Both the position numbers and the translations under genes were made by a program. Below are positions 13,866 through 21,952 of a DNA stretch of 40,981 bases, in pieces. Where the stretch lies: positions 1 through 40,981 of the IMG/VR virus record IMGVR_UViG_3300042887_000985. The stretch is one strand, 5' to 3'. Below the pieces are notes generated by a model that was given only the letters and a program-made list of their open reading frames with translations, was not told where the DNA came from and made no database searches. How positions within the stretch are numbered: position 1 is the stretch's first letter; each line of letters starts with the position of its first letter. Origin of the DNA: a virus.

Positions 13866-16424
13866 ATGGCCGACGTAACAGTAGAATTTGGAGCAACCGA
13901 CACAGGACTTGAGAAGACACTCAAGGCCGTTCAAGACGAACTTACCCAGCTAAAAGGCAAGGTATCGAGCGGTGAGCTTTCCATGACCGAGCTTGAAAGC
14001 ACGATGAAGCGCATCGGTCAGGTGACGACGATGGAGAAGAACATCAAGGCCATCGGTGATTCGTCCACTGCAACATCGCCAAAGGTCGATGAGTTAGGCA
14101 AGGACATGAAGGTGGCTGGCGATAAAGCCGAAGACGCTGGGAAAAAGGGTAAAATAGGATTTGGAGAAATAGCAATAGGCGCAGGTATTGCGGGCGCGGC
14201 AGTTAAACTTGGGACGGCAGCGATTGATGCGGCCTTTGCTGTCGCGCAGAAGACGGTCCAGAGCTTCGGGGACGCGTTGAATATGGGTGGCAGGCTTGCG
14301 GAGCTTTCAGACCGCACGGGCGTTGCTGTTGATCAACTTTTGATCTTGGAGCGAGCATTCCAAAACACAGGAATCGGGGCTGATTCTCTTGGCCCGATTA
14401 TCAACAAGATGCAAAAAGCAATCGTTGATGCTGGCGATGGGAGCAGCAAGGCGGCTGATGCGTTCACGAAACTAGGCATCCCACTTTCAGAGCTTGAGAA
14501 TCTCTCTCCAGATCAACAACTGCAAGCCATAGGAAAGGCTATTGCAACAATTCCAGATCCAGCGGAGCGCGCCTCCATATCGATGGAGATATTCGGTAAA
14601 TCTGGCGGTGCGTTGAATCAAATGTTTGCCGACATGGATGGCGAGATTGAAACGGCTAAAGATCAACTCGGAACGCTTCCGCAAGTGATGAAAGAAGGTG
14701 CAAAGCAATTTGATCGGATATCTGACGCGGTTGTTATTATAAGTGGGAAATTCGTTGAATTTGCTGCCGGCATAATCGACAAAGTGAAACCGGCTTTGGA
14801 TGCGCTTACAACGGGATTAACTCGCATTGACGCGGCAAAGCTAGGCCAGCAACTTGCAGGATTTTTTGCAGGCGCAGGAGAGGGGATGAAGGGATTCCAA
14901 GCCGCTGTGGATGCGATTGACGCTGGTGAAATGGGAACGGCATTTAAAATTGTAGGGCAGGCGATCCAGCTACAATTCAAAGAGACAGCGAACAGCGTTT
15001 ACGCGAACATGGTCGCGGCTTTTAAGACGGCCGCCGATTTTGCGGCTAAAATATTTGATTCTTCTGGTGCGCTCTCTCAAACAATACTGATGTCTTTTGA
15101 TCTCTTGGCGAATAAAGCCGGAGCGAGCATTATGAGCGGGCTTGCAAAGGCATTTGACGGGAGCTATTTGACGCGGGGGATTGCTGATTCTTTAAGAGAA
15201 ATGGCGGCGGAGTCTACAAAAACAGCAAAAATTGCTGAAGATGGGTTAAAGGGAGCGGGGAGCCGAATTGCTCAACAATTTACGGAGACAGGAAAAGCAC
15301 TCCCTAAAAGTTTCAAGGAAAACATGGCTGGCGTTCCGCCGCTTTTTACAGGCATAGAAAAGCACCAGCAGGAAATTGATCGCTTACAACAGGGCATCAC
15401 TAGGTCGACGAAGGAAACAACGACTGCGATTTCAGAGCAAGCAAAGGAAGACGCAAAGGCCGAGCAGGAAGCTAGAAAGTATTTTCAAGACCACAAAAAA
15501 TTCCAAGAAGACCAAGCAAAGGCTAACGCAAAAAAAACGGCAAGCCAAGAGGCGGCAAATAAACTAAAAAAGGATGAGCTAAAATTCCAACTAGAATTTG
15601 CCGAGGCTCAAGCCGCTGGCGACTCGGAGCACATAGAGCAATTAAACGCGCAAAAGAACTGGCTAGACAATTACCAGAAAGCATTAGCCGCAGGACTAGG
15701 AGAGGAACAGGCGGAGAATTTCGCTACGAATATGGCCATCGCCGCAGCAAACTCGGCAAACATAAAGCAATACGACAAAGACGGAAATCCGTTGTTTTTC
15801 AAGGCGGCAGAAATGTCCGCAAAACTAAATGAAAATCTAAAATCGGCAACAGGCTTTGCCGATACGCTTGCAAACATGAAAGAAATAAAAGCGTTAGATA
15901 AAGCGGCGAATAGTTCAAAGGCTGCAAGGGAGGAGTTGCTTGCAATGGATAAATTGCTTGGAACTGATCTTGCCCAAAAGAGCTTTCCCGATCTTGTTAA
16001 AAAGCTCAACTTGGACAAAATAGGGCAGACAGGAGAAGAGCAAATACGCGCACTTGTAACATATTTTAATAACGTTAAAACTGATCTTTCTAAAAATCCT
16101 ATTGATTCTGAAAAGGGACAAGAAAAAATCCGCGAACTTATTGCATTTCTTGGCGGGAATCCAATGAAAGCCGATCTTGTGATAAATCACGACGAAGCCA
16201 AAAAATCAACTGACTCTGCATTTTCAAAAGTCGAAGCAACCCTAGATGCAGAAAAAAGCGTCAAAGGAATCCGCGACTCGGTCAAGGACGGCATCGAGAT
16301 TGACGTGGCCGCGAAGTCGGGCGTGAGCGGGTTGCTGGATGCGATCAAAACCCTTGTTGCTGATATTAAAGTCTACGCAAATTCAATGGATAAAAAATTA
16401 CCAATCGCAGTCGTCGGAGCATAA
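13866..16424 (+). CDS. Tape measure protein, 852 aa
   Basis: The longest gene in the genome, directly after the chaperones. Residues 1-80 are coiled coil (KTLKAVQDELTQLKGKV). A glycine/alanine-rich hydrophobic segment lies near 98-125 (EIAIGAGIAGAAVKLG), followed by the FGDALNMGGRLAELSDRTGV and LSPDQQLQAIGKAI patterns typical of tape measures. A second helical region has QEEARKYF-like K/Q/E-rich coiled coil (about 500-570). If about 0.15 nm per residue holds, the tail would be near 125-130 nm; that is inference. No peptidase or lysozyme domain is obvious, and the last 100 residues are acidic and basic helices. Confidence 0.9.
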   Translation: MADVTVEFGATDTGLEKTLKAVQDELTQLKGKVSSGELSMTELESTMKRIGQVTTMEKNIKAIGDSSTATSPKVDELGKDMKVAGDKAEDAGKKGKIGFGEIAIGAGIAGAAVKLGTAAIDAAFAVAQKTVQSFGDALNMGGRLAELSDRTGVAVDQLLILERAFQNTGIGADSLGPIINKMQKAIVDAGDGSSKAADAFTKLGIPLSELENLSPDQQLQAIGKAIATIPDPAERASISMEIFGKSGGALNQMFADMDGEIETAKDQLGTLPQVMKEGAKQFDRISDAVVIISGKFVEFAAGIIDKVKPALDALTTGLTRIDAAKLGQQLAGFFAGAGEGMKGFQAAVDAIDAGEMGTAFKIVGQAIQLQFKETANSVYANMVAAFKTAADFAAKIFDSSGALSQTILMSFDLLANKAGASIMSGLAKAFDGSYLTRGIADSLREMAAESTKTAKIAEDGLKGAGSRIAQQFTETGKALPKSFKENMAGVPPLFTGIEKHQQEIDRLQQGITRSTKETTTAISEQAKEDAKAEQEARKYFQDHKKFQEDQAKANAKKTASQEAANKLKKDELKFQLEFAEAQAAGDSEHIEQLNAQKNWLDNYQKALAAGLGEEQAENFATNMAIAAANSANIKQYDKDGNPLFFKAAEMSAKLNENLKSATGFADTLANMKEIKALDKAANSSKAAREELLAMDKLLGTDLAQKSFPDLVKKLNLDKIGQTGEEQIRALVTYFNNVKTDLSKNPIDSEKGQEKIRELIAFLGGNPMKADLVINHDEAKKSTDSAFSKVEATLDAEKSVKGIRDSVKDGIEIDVAAKSGVSGLLDAIKTLVADIKVYANSMDKKLPIAVVGA

Positions 16425-16427
16425 AAA

Positions 16428-16709
16428 ATGATTACATATCACGGAACTAACAAATTGGTTTTGGTAAAAAGAGCGATTAACGTGACTCGCTATGGGTTAT
16501 TTACATGTAACGCCCAATATTCCTGTCGTAATGACGCGATTGACTATTGGGCGAATCGTTTAATTCGCGGAAATACATTGCCAGGCATGGAAGGATTTGT
16601 TATTGATATGGACGTTAATATTGACATAGGTCAGAATGGCTTTACAACATTCGACGTCAGTGGATATGGGCGAGATTTAGGCAAAATTGATTCGAGGACA
16701 TTATTTTAA
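16428..16709 (+). CDS. Hypothetical tail-region protein, 93 aa
   Basis: Starts 3 bp after the tape measure stop (GCATAAAAAATG). The protein is beta-rich with a basic N-terminus (HGTNKLVLVKRAINVTRYG) and ends with IDIGQNGFTTFDVSGYGRD. It is AT-rich compared with the tape measure start and head genes (for example 23 of 60 G+C at 16441-16500). No family was recognised. Its position suggests a tail-tip or baseplate component, possibly like small proteins linking tape measure and distal tail. Confidence 0.6.
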   Translation: MITYHGTNKLVLVKRAINVTRYGLFTCNAQYSCRNDAIDYWANRLIRGNTLPGMEGFVIDMDVNIDIGQNGFTTFDVSGYGRDLGKIDSRTLF

Positions 16710-16712
16710 TAT

Positions 16713-17180
16713 ATGCAAATCACACAGGAATATTATACAGCCGAGACGCAGGACATTCCGATAACCGTAATTGTCGCTGTCAATCTGGTATCAGGAGACT
16801 TAAAGGCTTACGAAAACGTTTTATCGTTAAAAGTTATATCTGATGTAATTATAAGAAAATCAACACAGACGGCCTCTACTTCTGTGCGCGGACAGAGGGC
16901 GCGTGGGAATTTGGATTACAATCCGATAATCACAACATTTGGGCGGGGCGGGGCAGTTATTCGTAATAATCCATTTGAGGCCATACTAGCAAGTTTAAGT
17001 ATAACCGAGGCAAACTCGACATATACATTGCCGACATACATCCCATCCACATTTTTAACTAAAACTCCTTACGTTTCAAGTGTGTCCGCAAGTCCTGCGG
17101 GTGCAAATGTGGAAATAACAACAACCACGTCACTATATTTGGCTGCCCCGCGCGTCTATATTTCAGTAAAACTAAATTGA
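16713..17180 (+). CDS. Hypothetical tail-tip protein, 155 aa
   Basis: Predicted mostly beta: AVNLVSGDLKAYENVLSLKV, then NLDYNPIITTFGRGGAVIR and a C-terminal VEITTTTSLYLAAPRVYIS. There are no cysteine motifs, signal peptide or membrane segments. Starts 3 bp after the previous stop without a Shine-Dalgarno site (TTTTAATATATG). It shares the AT-rich composition of the surrounding block (16428-17855), which may therefore have moved as a unit. Function unknown. Confidence 0.6.
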   Translation: MQITQEYYTAETQDIPITVIVAVNLVSGDLKAYENVLSLKVISDVIIRKSTQTASTSVRGQRARGNLDYNPIITTFGRGGAVIRNNPFEAILASLSITEANSTYTLPTYIPSTFLTKTPYVSSVSASPAGANVEITTTTSLYLAAPRVYISVKLN

Positions 17181-17194
17181 TCCAAATTTATAAA

Positions 17195-17395
17195 ATGCCA
17201 ATTCCATATACAATTCAATCAACGCCAAAAACAACGCCAATTTCGGCGAAGGGATTGAATGATAATTTTACTTATTTGGATAATATTACCTCTGGTGGCA
17301 TTGATACGCCAGTGCCGCCAACCGGCACAGGGGTTTATGTGCTCGCTTGTCAGGGCGGATTTTTATTTTGGATGCAAACGGAGGAGTGCGAGTGA
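17195..17395 (+). CDS. Small tail-fibre-associated hypothetical protein, 66 aa
   Basis: ATG 17195 (PIPYTIQSTPKTTPISAKG) is preferred to an upstream in-frame TTG at 17177. The middle has a proline-rich PVPPTGTGVYVLACQGG that looks like a hairpin. The same GxYVL(A)xxxGxFxW pattern is often seen in the stem region of short fibre proteins. Its stop overlaps the next start (GTGA), so the two are likely made together; its end also carries the Shine-Dalgarno site of the next gene. Confidence 0.55.
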   Translation: MPIPYTIQSTPKTTPISAKGLNDNFTYLDNITSGGIDTPVPPTGTGVYVLACQGGFLFWMQTEECE

Positions 17396-17859
17396 TCGGG
17401 CGAACAGCCAACGCGATCAAAATCAAAACCGACGACGGAGGCCTTCGCGCTGTGAATTGCGCGTGTTGTGAGGGTGTTTGCGGATGCCAGACGGGCGTAA
17501 AGGGATCGCTTCTGCAAATAATGAATACTGCATCAAGTGGAACAGCAGATGGAAACAGTTTAAATTTTTATCCTCTCGGACCAAATCAGTGGTTTGCGTT
17601 TGCTATAGTCGAACTTGAACCTGATCCTGGAACCACTCTTTACGTTACTAACTACAACAATGGATGTTTTTATTTTGAAGCAGAGGGAACTGGGCGTGGA
17701 TATATATCTAATTGCAAACCATCATTGGGTGAAGGGTATACATACAACAAAAAAACTTATACATTAAACGGGGTTTCATTTCCTTGCGTTTCAGTTATGC
17801 AAATAGACCCACCATCGCCTCAAGTTCCTTTTCCACCTCCAGTTTTTGTATTTACATGA
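17392..17859 (+). CDS. Cysteine-rich putative fibre or tip protein, 155 aa
   Basis: I set the start at GTG 17392: it overlaps the previous TGA and has a clear GGAGG 7-8 bp upstream, one of the few strong ribosome sites in the window. Early residues contain a cysteine cluster NCACCEGVCGCQTG, then a beta-rich body with NNGCFYFEAEGTGRGYISNC and a proline-rich tail (PPSPQVPFPPPVF). The cluster could bind metal or form disulfides in the extracellular virion. No family was recognised. Confidence 0.6.
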   Translation: MIGRTANAIKIKTDDGGLRAVNCACCEGVCGCQTGVKGSLLQIMNTASSGTADGNSLNFYPLGPNQWFAFAIVELEPDPGTTLYVTNYNNGCFYFEAEGTGRGYISNCKPSLGEGYTYNKKTYTLNGVSFPCVSVMQIDPPSPQVPFPPPVFVFT

Positions 17860-18140
17860 CGCTCCCGCCGCACATAGCCGAACGCCGCGCCCAAATACTC
17901 GCACGCTTCGGCAACGCCGCGCATCGCTTCGCTCGCGCTGGCTTCGCGACCACGCCACCCGAAGCACTCGCCACCCGCGAAGCAACGTGCCACGCCTGTC
18001 CCGAATGGGACGCCACCGCACTCAACGCCACGGGCCGCTGCCGCAAATGTGGATGCTCGACTTGGGCAAAACTCCGCATGGCAACCGAGCGTTGCCCGAT
18101 AGGCAAATGGGAAGCTGCTGTTGACAAACCTACCAACTAA
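17856..18140 (+). CDS. Zinc-ribbon small protein, 94 aa
   Basis: ATG 17856 overlaps the upstream stop (ATGA); earlier in-frame starts lie inside the previous gene. Cysteines at 45 and 48 (CHAC) and at 62, 65, 67 (CRKCGC), with another at 80 before PIGKW, make a zinc-ribbon. The pattern C-x2-C-x13-C-x2-C-x-C plus C-P-x-G-x-W is a known type of small phage protein near tail genes. The role is not known; it may be a structural zinc knuckle of the tail tip or an assembly factor. Confidence 0.72.
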   Translation: MTLPPHIAERRAQILARFGNAAHRFARAGFATTPPEALATREATCHACPEWDATALNATGRCRKCGCSTWAKLRMATERCPIGKWEAAVDKPTN

Positions 18141-19442
18141 ATGGCACGCGATCTCTTTATTGACATGACCAACCGCAGGCTCGCACAGAGCTTGACGAGC
18201 TTATTCCCATCCGACTTCCCCAGCTTCGTCAAAGGCGACACGGGGCAAATTAATTTGTATTTCTTGCAAGCAACCGGAGATATCCAGTCGCCGTTTACTG
18301 TCGTTGATATGACCGGAACATCGGTGAAGTTTGGGGTCGGAACACGAACAGGGACGCCAAGGAGCGGAACATTTACGCTTTCTTTCGGGGGCGAGACAAG
18401 CGGGGCAATTGGGTTCTCCGCGACAGCGGGCGCAATATCGTCTGCGCTTAATTCGCTTTCAGCCATCACAAGCATAGGCGGCGTGTCAGTTGACGGAAGC
18501 GTGTCCACCAATTTCGTTATCAATTTCAATTCCGCTGGTACTCGCTCCGCAATCACCGCAGACGTTTCGCACTTGATACCAACGACATTAGCACTCGTTG
18601 ACGAGCGACTTGCAGGAGACGCCACGACAAGCGAGATTCAAGAGCTTCAGCTACGTTTGACGCCTGCTGTATATCAACCGACTTGGACGGATTTTCCAAC
18701 GGCGGTGACGGCATCAGTTTCCACGAGTATTACGGGGTCAGCAAGCAACAATGAGGTCCAGCGTATTGATTTCAGTCGGTCGCCATATAGTGGGTCGTAT
18801 CGCATTACGGTTCCGACCTACAATGTGGATATCGCGTCGACCGTGACTGACGGAGTTTTTATTTCAAGCGAGAATCACGGGTTGGTTCTTTCGCAGCCAG
18901 TTTCTTTGACAGGATTTACAGCGATAACGGGTTATACGCAGGGTCAGCAGTATTTCATACGAGCGATCCCAAATTCAACACAATTTACATTGGCGGCTAC
19001 GGCCAACGGCACAGCAATAACCGGAAGCGCAACTGTAACCGCTGGAAGCATAGCAACAACTGTTTTGCGTCAGACGGCTCCAATAGAGCCAGTGAATAAC
19101 GCGGGACTTGTAGAATCCGCACTAGAAGTGCTAGATTGTATTGGATCAGGCAATGTTGTTGTGAATGGAATTGTGGGGTCTTTTTTTTCCATTACATTTC
19201 AAAATGAAAAAGGGTTGCGAGAATACCCGCAACTGCAAGTTCAATCCACTTTGCAGGGGTATCCTGGAAAATATGCCTTGGTAAATTTCAACACATTTGG
19301 CGTCCGAGATTATTTGCTTAACTCAACGAGCGCGACAGCGGATCTTGAAATTGAACTTACGAATGGTGGAGATCGCAGCACGATAATTTTGCAACCATGC
19401 ACGCTTATCGAAGAGCTAATTTCGCAAACCGGAATAGTGTAA
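18141..19442 (+). CDS. Tail fibre/receptor-binding protein candidate, 433 aa
   Basis: Last large virion gene before lysis. TTGACA lies 14 bp before ATG 18141. N-terminal 60 residues include FPSFVKGDTGQINLYFL, a short beta module often found in phage proteins that attach to the tail. The centre holds hairpin-rich domains, including SGTFTLSFGGETSGAIGFSA and a segment ISSENHGLVLSQPVSLTGF resembling small fibre domains of the type NHGLxxGxxVxLTG. The last 100 residues are beta/helix mixed and end without a chaperone domain. No enzymatic signature. Function is inferred from domain style and gene order. Confidence 0.68.
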   Translation: MARDLFIDMTNRRLAQSLTSLFPSDFPSFVKGDTGQINLYFLQATGDIQSPFTVVDMTGTSVKFGVGTRTGTPRSGTFTLSFGGETSGAIGFSATAGAISSALNSLSAITSIGGVSVDGSVSTNFVINFNSAGTRSAITADVSHLIPTTLALVDERLAGDATTSEIQELQLRLTPAVYQPTWTDFPTAVTASVSTSITGSASNNEVQRIDFSRSPYSGSYRITVPTYNVDIASTVTDGVFISSENHGLVLSQPVSLTGFTAITGYTQGQQYFIRAIPNSTQFTLAATANGTAITGSATVTAGSIATTVLRQTAPIEPVNNAGLVESALEVLDCIGSGNVVVNGIVGSFFSITFQNEKGLREYPQLQVQSTLQGYPGKYALVNFNTFGVRDYLLNSTSATADLEIELTNGGDRSTIILQPCTLIEELISQTGIV

Positions 19443-19609
19443 TGGACAGCCACACTTTTCATACGTTCGTCGGCACGAGCGCACCCGCAACGGCTGTGCT
19501 GATCTCGTTCTCCGAAGTCGAGGCATGGCTTCGCGTCCTCTCTCTCATTCTCGGAATTTGCATCGGTGCGGTCTCGTTATACAAAATGCTCAAAGCAAAA
19601 AAACCATGA
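19442..19609 (+). CDS. Holin-like one-TM protein, 55 aa
   Basis: ATG 19442 overlaps the previous stop (TAATG). Residues about 28-48 (EAWLRVLSLILGICIGAVSLY) form a single membrane helix, followed by a basic tail (KMLKAKKP), the usual inside-positive end of small holins. It is the first gene of a four-gene lysis cassette ending in an endolysin. The second membrane gene follows by ATGA overlap, so the pair could be holin and antiholin. Confidence 0.68.
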   Translation: MDSHTFHTFVGTSAPATAVLISFSEVEAWLRVLSLILGICIGAVSLYKMLKAKKP

Positions 19610-19770
19610 AGACATTATTTGCAAAATTGAAAGAACCGTCCACTATTCGCGGGGTCGCGATAATTGGCAGCTTGGTGGGCATAAGCCTAGACCCGTCTAA
19701 GTGGGATGCCATCGGCTCGGCACTTGCGGCGATAATCGGACTCATCGAAATCTTCCGCAAAGAAAAATGA
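19606..19770 (+). CDS. Holin-like protein, 54 aa
   Basis: Overlaps the previous stop. The order KEPSTIRGVAIIGSLVG, then SLDPSKWDAIGSALAAIIGLIEIF and a charged RKEK end is a familiar small phage holin arrangement: a first hydrophobic segment near 15-26, a polar turn with D-P-x-x-x-x-x-I, a second helix near 35-49. It would form membrane lesions that release the endolysin. Which of the two membrane proteins sets lysis timing cannot be told. Confidence 0.72.
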   Translation: MKTLFAKLKEPSTIRGVAIIGSLVGISLDPSKWDAIGSALAAIIGLIEIFRKEK

Positions 19771-19934
19771 GCGCAAGAACCATCGCGCTTTGGATGATCG
19801 TTCTCAGCTTCGCGTTCTTAGGCATGGCGTTTTTGACGTCATGCGCTGGGTTTAAAAATCCGTCGGTATGTTTGAAAACCGACTACGGCACATTCTGCTA
19901 CGAACTCCCAGAAATACCATCGCTAAAAAAATGA
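19767..19934 (+). CDS. Small lipoprotein, spanin-like candidate, 55 aa
   Basis: ATG 19767 overlaps the holin stop. The N-terminus is a signal peptide (IALWMIVLSFAFLGMAF) with lipobox LTSC and Cys26 as lipidation site; the mature part is about 30 residues with two further cysteines (35 and 44) and a proline near each end. Small lipoproteins between holin and endolysin are often outer-membrane spanins (Rz1-like), but no inner-membrane partner is seen nearby, and the mature part is not proline-rich. It implies a Gram-negative host envelope. Superinfection exclusion is another option. Confidence 0.65.
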   Translation: MSARTIALWMIVLSFAFLGMAFLTSCAGFKNPSVCLKTDYGTFCYELPEIPSLKK

Positions 19935-20404
19935 CATTTGACGACCGCTCGGAGATTCAGCTTGCAACGCTCCACCCAGCGATGCAAAAGGCCGCACGCG
20001 CCTTTCTAGGCGTTGCAAAGACTATATGTGCTAAGGTGGGCTGTGACGTTAAAATCATCAGCGGCACTCGGAGCTATATGGAGCAAGATGCGCTCTATGC
20101 GCGGGGCCGCACAACCCCAGGGAAAAAGGTAACGAACGCCGCCGCCGGTCACAGCAATCACAATTTCGGCATCGCTTTCGATATCGGCATTTTTCGCGGA
20201 AAAGAGTATTGCGGCGAGCATCCGTTGTATAACGAACTAGGCACGCTCGGAAAAAGCCTTGGCATGGAATGGGGCGGCGACTGGAAGTTTGTTGACGAAC
20301 CGCACTATCAGCTACGTCCAGCATGGGCGAAGGGCATGACCGAGCGCGATATGCTCGCCAATTTACGCAACCGAGTATCCAAAAAAATAGACGTTCTTGC
20401 TTGA
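19931..20404 (+). CDS. Endolysin, M15-family L-alanyl-D-glutamate-type peptidase, 157 aa
   Basis: Cuts the peptide stem of peptidoglycan. The VanY/M15 motifs are complete: SGTRSYMEQDALYARGR (44-60), the zinc pair H77 and D84 in the H-x6-D motif of NHNFGIAFDIG, and DEPHYQ with Glu123 as general base and zinc ligand His125. The start overlaps the lipoprotein stop (ATGA). There is no signal peptide, so release depends on the holins upstream. Single-domain, with no cell-wall-binding module, as usual for Gram-negative hosts. Confidence 0.93.
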   Translation: MTFDDRSEIQLATLHPAMQKAARAFLGVAKTICAKVGCDVKIISGTRSYMEQDALYARGRTTPGKKVTNAAAGHSNHNFGIAFDIGIFRGKEYCGEHPLYNELGTLGKSLGMEWGGDWKFVDEPHYQLRPAWAKGMTERDMLANLRNRVSKKIDVLA

Positions 20405-20643
20405 AAAAAAAGAGACAACCGACGGTTGAATCAGATCGCACGGAAGCACTCGCGGAAGCGAAGCGCATCCTCTCGGAGCATTACGACTGCGGCCTCGCCA
20501 TTGTATCTTGGGAACAAGGAGGGGAGACCATGCACGGGGAATTTGTCTTCGGCAACAAATACGCCGTGGAAGGACTCGCAGGCGACTCTTTCAGCATTTT
20601 ATTTCCAGACGCAGAAGAAGAAGAGGAGGACGAAGAAGCATGA
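20401..20643 (+). CDS. Acidic small hypothetical protein, 80 aa
   Basis: I place the start at TTG 20401, which overlaps the endolysin TGA as TTGA and begins KKKRQPTVESDRTEA; the only upstream ATG (20323) is deep inside the endolysin. The body (LSEHYDCGLAIVSWEQGGETMHGEFVF) predicts an alpha-beta fold and the last 12 residues are nearly all Glu/Asp. This is the second TTGA start in the window. Function unknown. Confidence 0.6.
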   Translation: MKKKRQPTVESDRTEALAEAKRILSEHYDCGLAIVSWEQGGETMHGEFVFGNKYAVEGLAGDSFSILFPDAEEEEEDEEA

Positions 20644-20864
20644 AAATGACATTGGAATTCGACGAGACCGAGCGATACGAGCACGAGGTGGCCTGCAAGG
20701 CACTTGATATTCTGATCCTAGTGGATGACATAGATCAAGAGCTTCGGAGCGCCTTAAAGCACGAGAGCGGAGCATTCGCAAAACTCGACGAAGATACGAT
20801 GGAGGCCGTTCGCGCGTGGATATGGGAACAACGAACCAGCCGCAACATTCCAGAGCTAACATGA
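20640..20864 (+). CDS. Conserved small phage protein, 74 aa
   Basis: ATGA overlap at both ends. The pattern LEFDETERYEHEVACKALD, then LRSALKHESG and a final W-x-x-x-R-x-S-R-N-x-P-E-L is one that recurs in environmental phage genomes. It looks like two helices with a conserved acidic entry and an arginine-rich end, perhaps a regulatory or nucleic-acid-associated adaptor. No known function can be assigned. Confidence 0.68.
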   Translation: MKMTLEFDETERYEHEVACKALDILILVDDIDQELRSALKHESGAFAKLDEDTMEAVRAWIWEQRTSRNIPELT

Positions 20865-21583
20865 AGGGATGGAAAAAATGGATGGCTGTCGGATGTTCTC
20901 ATGGTGATCAGATCGACCCAGAGGCACGCAAGGCCGTCTTGACGTTCCGAGACCGCTGGAAGCCGGATACGACAATTCACCTAGGCGACTTCCTTGACCT
21001 AGCAGCGTTTCGCTCTGGCGCTATTTCCGACCCGAACTCAAGCGACCGCGCCGCGAGCATCTCGGACGATCTAAGTGCCGGCATTGATTTTCTCCATGAA
21101 TTAAGGCCGCAACATATTCTCTACGGAAACCATGAAGCCCGGCTCTACAAGCTCGCGTCGTCGCCGAACGCTCTAGCCGCTCACGCCGCCACGCTTACCA
21201 TCCAAGCGATAGAGAAGACCGCGAAGGAACTAAAAGCGCGGCTGTATCCATACCATATTCGGAGCTTTTACGAGCTAGGCGGAACGAAGTTCGTTCACGG
21301 GTATATGTATAACGTGCAGGCCATCCGCGATCACGCAGAGACATACGGCCAATGCGTTCTGGCCCATCTACACCGCGTAGGCTGGGAACGCGCACGCACA
21401 CTAGACGGCGCTTCGGGCTATTGCACCGGAATGCTTGCGCGTTTCGATATGGAATATGCGAGCACGCGCCGCGCAACATTCGCGTGGTCGCAGGGCTTCG
21501 CGTATGGGTATTACAAAGACAACTCAATAAACATCAATTTATGCGAAAGACGACAAAACACCCCTTGGCTCTTGCCGATCTAG
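20861..21583 (+). CDS. Calcineurin-like metallophosphoesterase, 240 aa
   Basis: The motifs come in family order: VGCSHGDQ (10-17), HLGDFLDL (40-47), LYGNHEARLY (about 86-95), FVHGY (near 145) and AHLHR (near 168-172). These provide the two-metal site. In motif I the usual D-x-H aspartate is replaced (C-S-H), an oddity seen here; whether activity is kept is unclear. ATG 20861 overlaps the previous stop. Targets could be cyclic nucleotides, DNA ends or phosphorylated host molecules; position gives no clear hint. Confidence 0.85.
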   Translation: MKGWKKWMAVGCSHGDQIDPEARKAVLTFRDRWKPDTTIHLGDFLDLAAFRSGAISDPNSSDRAASISDDLSAGIDFLHELRPQHILYGNHEARLYKLASSPNALAAHAATLTIQAIEKTAKELKARLYPYHIRSFYELGGTKFVHGYMYNVQAIRDHAETYGQCVLAHLHRVGWERARTLDGASGYCTGMLARFDMEYASTRRATFAWSQGFAYGYYKDNSININLCERRQNTPWLLPI

Positions 21584-21813
21584 AAAAAGCCTGGGCGGCT
21601 TTCTACGATTCGACAAAAGTCGAAAGCGAGAAAGACCTAGCCAAGCAAGGTTGGAAGACAATTCGCTCTATTGCCGAAGAGTCGAAATTGACCATCGCAG
21701 CTGTTTCTTGCCGAGTTGAAACTGCAATTGGAAAAGGGATTCTTGAAACAAAAAAGGCAACAATACAAACGAATCAAGGCGTCCGCGAGGTTAATTTATA
21801 CCGCCCAACATAG
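21541..21813 (+). CDS. Small HTH-like protein, 90 aa
   Basis: Overlaps the phosphoesterase end by 43 bp. Residues 35-75 (GWKTIRSIAEESKLTIAAVSCRVETAIGKG) look like a winged helix: a trigger helix, SIAEESKL turn and recognition helix, then strands TKKATIQTNQGVREVNLYRP as a wing. It is the last gene of the late block, just before an AT-rich gap and the early genes, so a transcription switch role is plausible. No direct evidence is present. Confidence 0.62.
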   Translation: MRKTTKHPLALADLEKAWAAFYDSTKVESEKDLAKQGWKTIRSIAEESKLTIAAVSCRVETAIGKGILETKKATIQTNQGVREVNLYRPT

Positions 21814-21952
21814 TTAGATTTTATTATGTGACTTGGTTTCTATCCAAGCCGCAGATGCGCTCCAGCATTGGATGAGCCCATATGTAAAGCTTTTTCCACA
21901 GATTTATTTTCGCACTTCGCGAATTTTTTTCTTTTCATCTTGGAGGAGATGA
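21814..21952. promoter_or_regulatory. Gap between late and early gene blocks, possible promoter
   Basis: No ORF with coding character is seen in these 139 bp. The stretch is AT-rich with T-runs, and ends in a strong GGAGGAG ribosome site (21942-21948). The lysis/late genes end here and the replication block begins, so an early promoter is expected; I cannot identify -35/-10 boxes with confidence. Confidence 0.45.

Noticed and set aside
17852-18136. Minus-strand 94-aa frame opposite the zinc-ribbon gene
   Set aside because: Strict antisense of a gene with a clear cysteine motif; no independent support.
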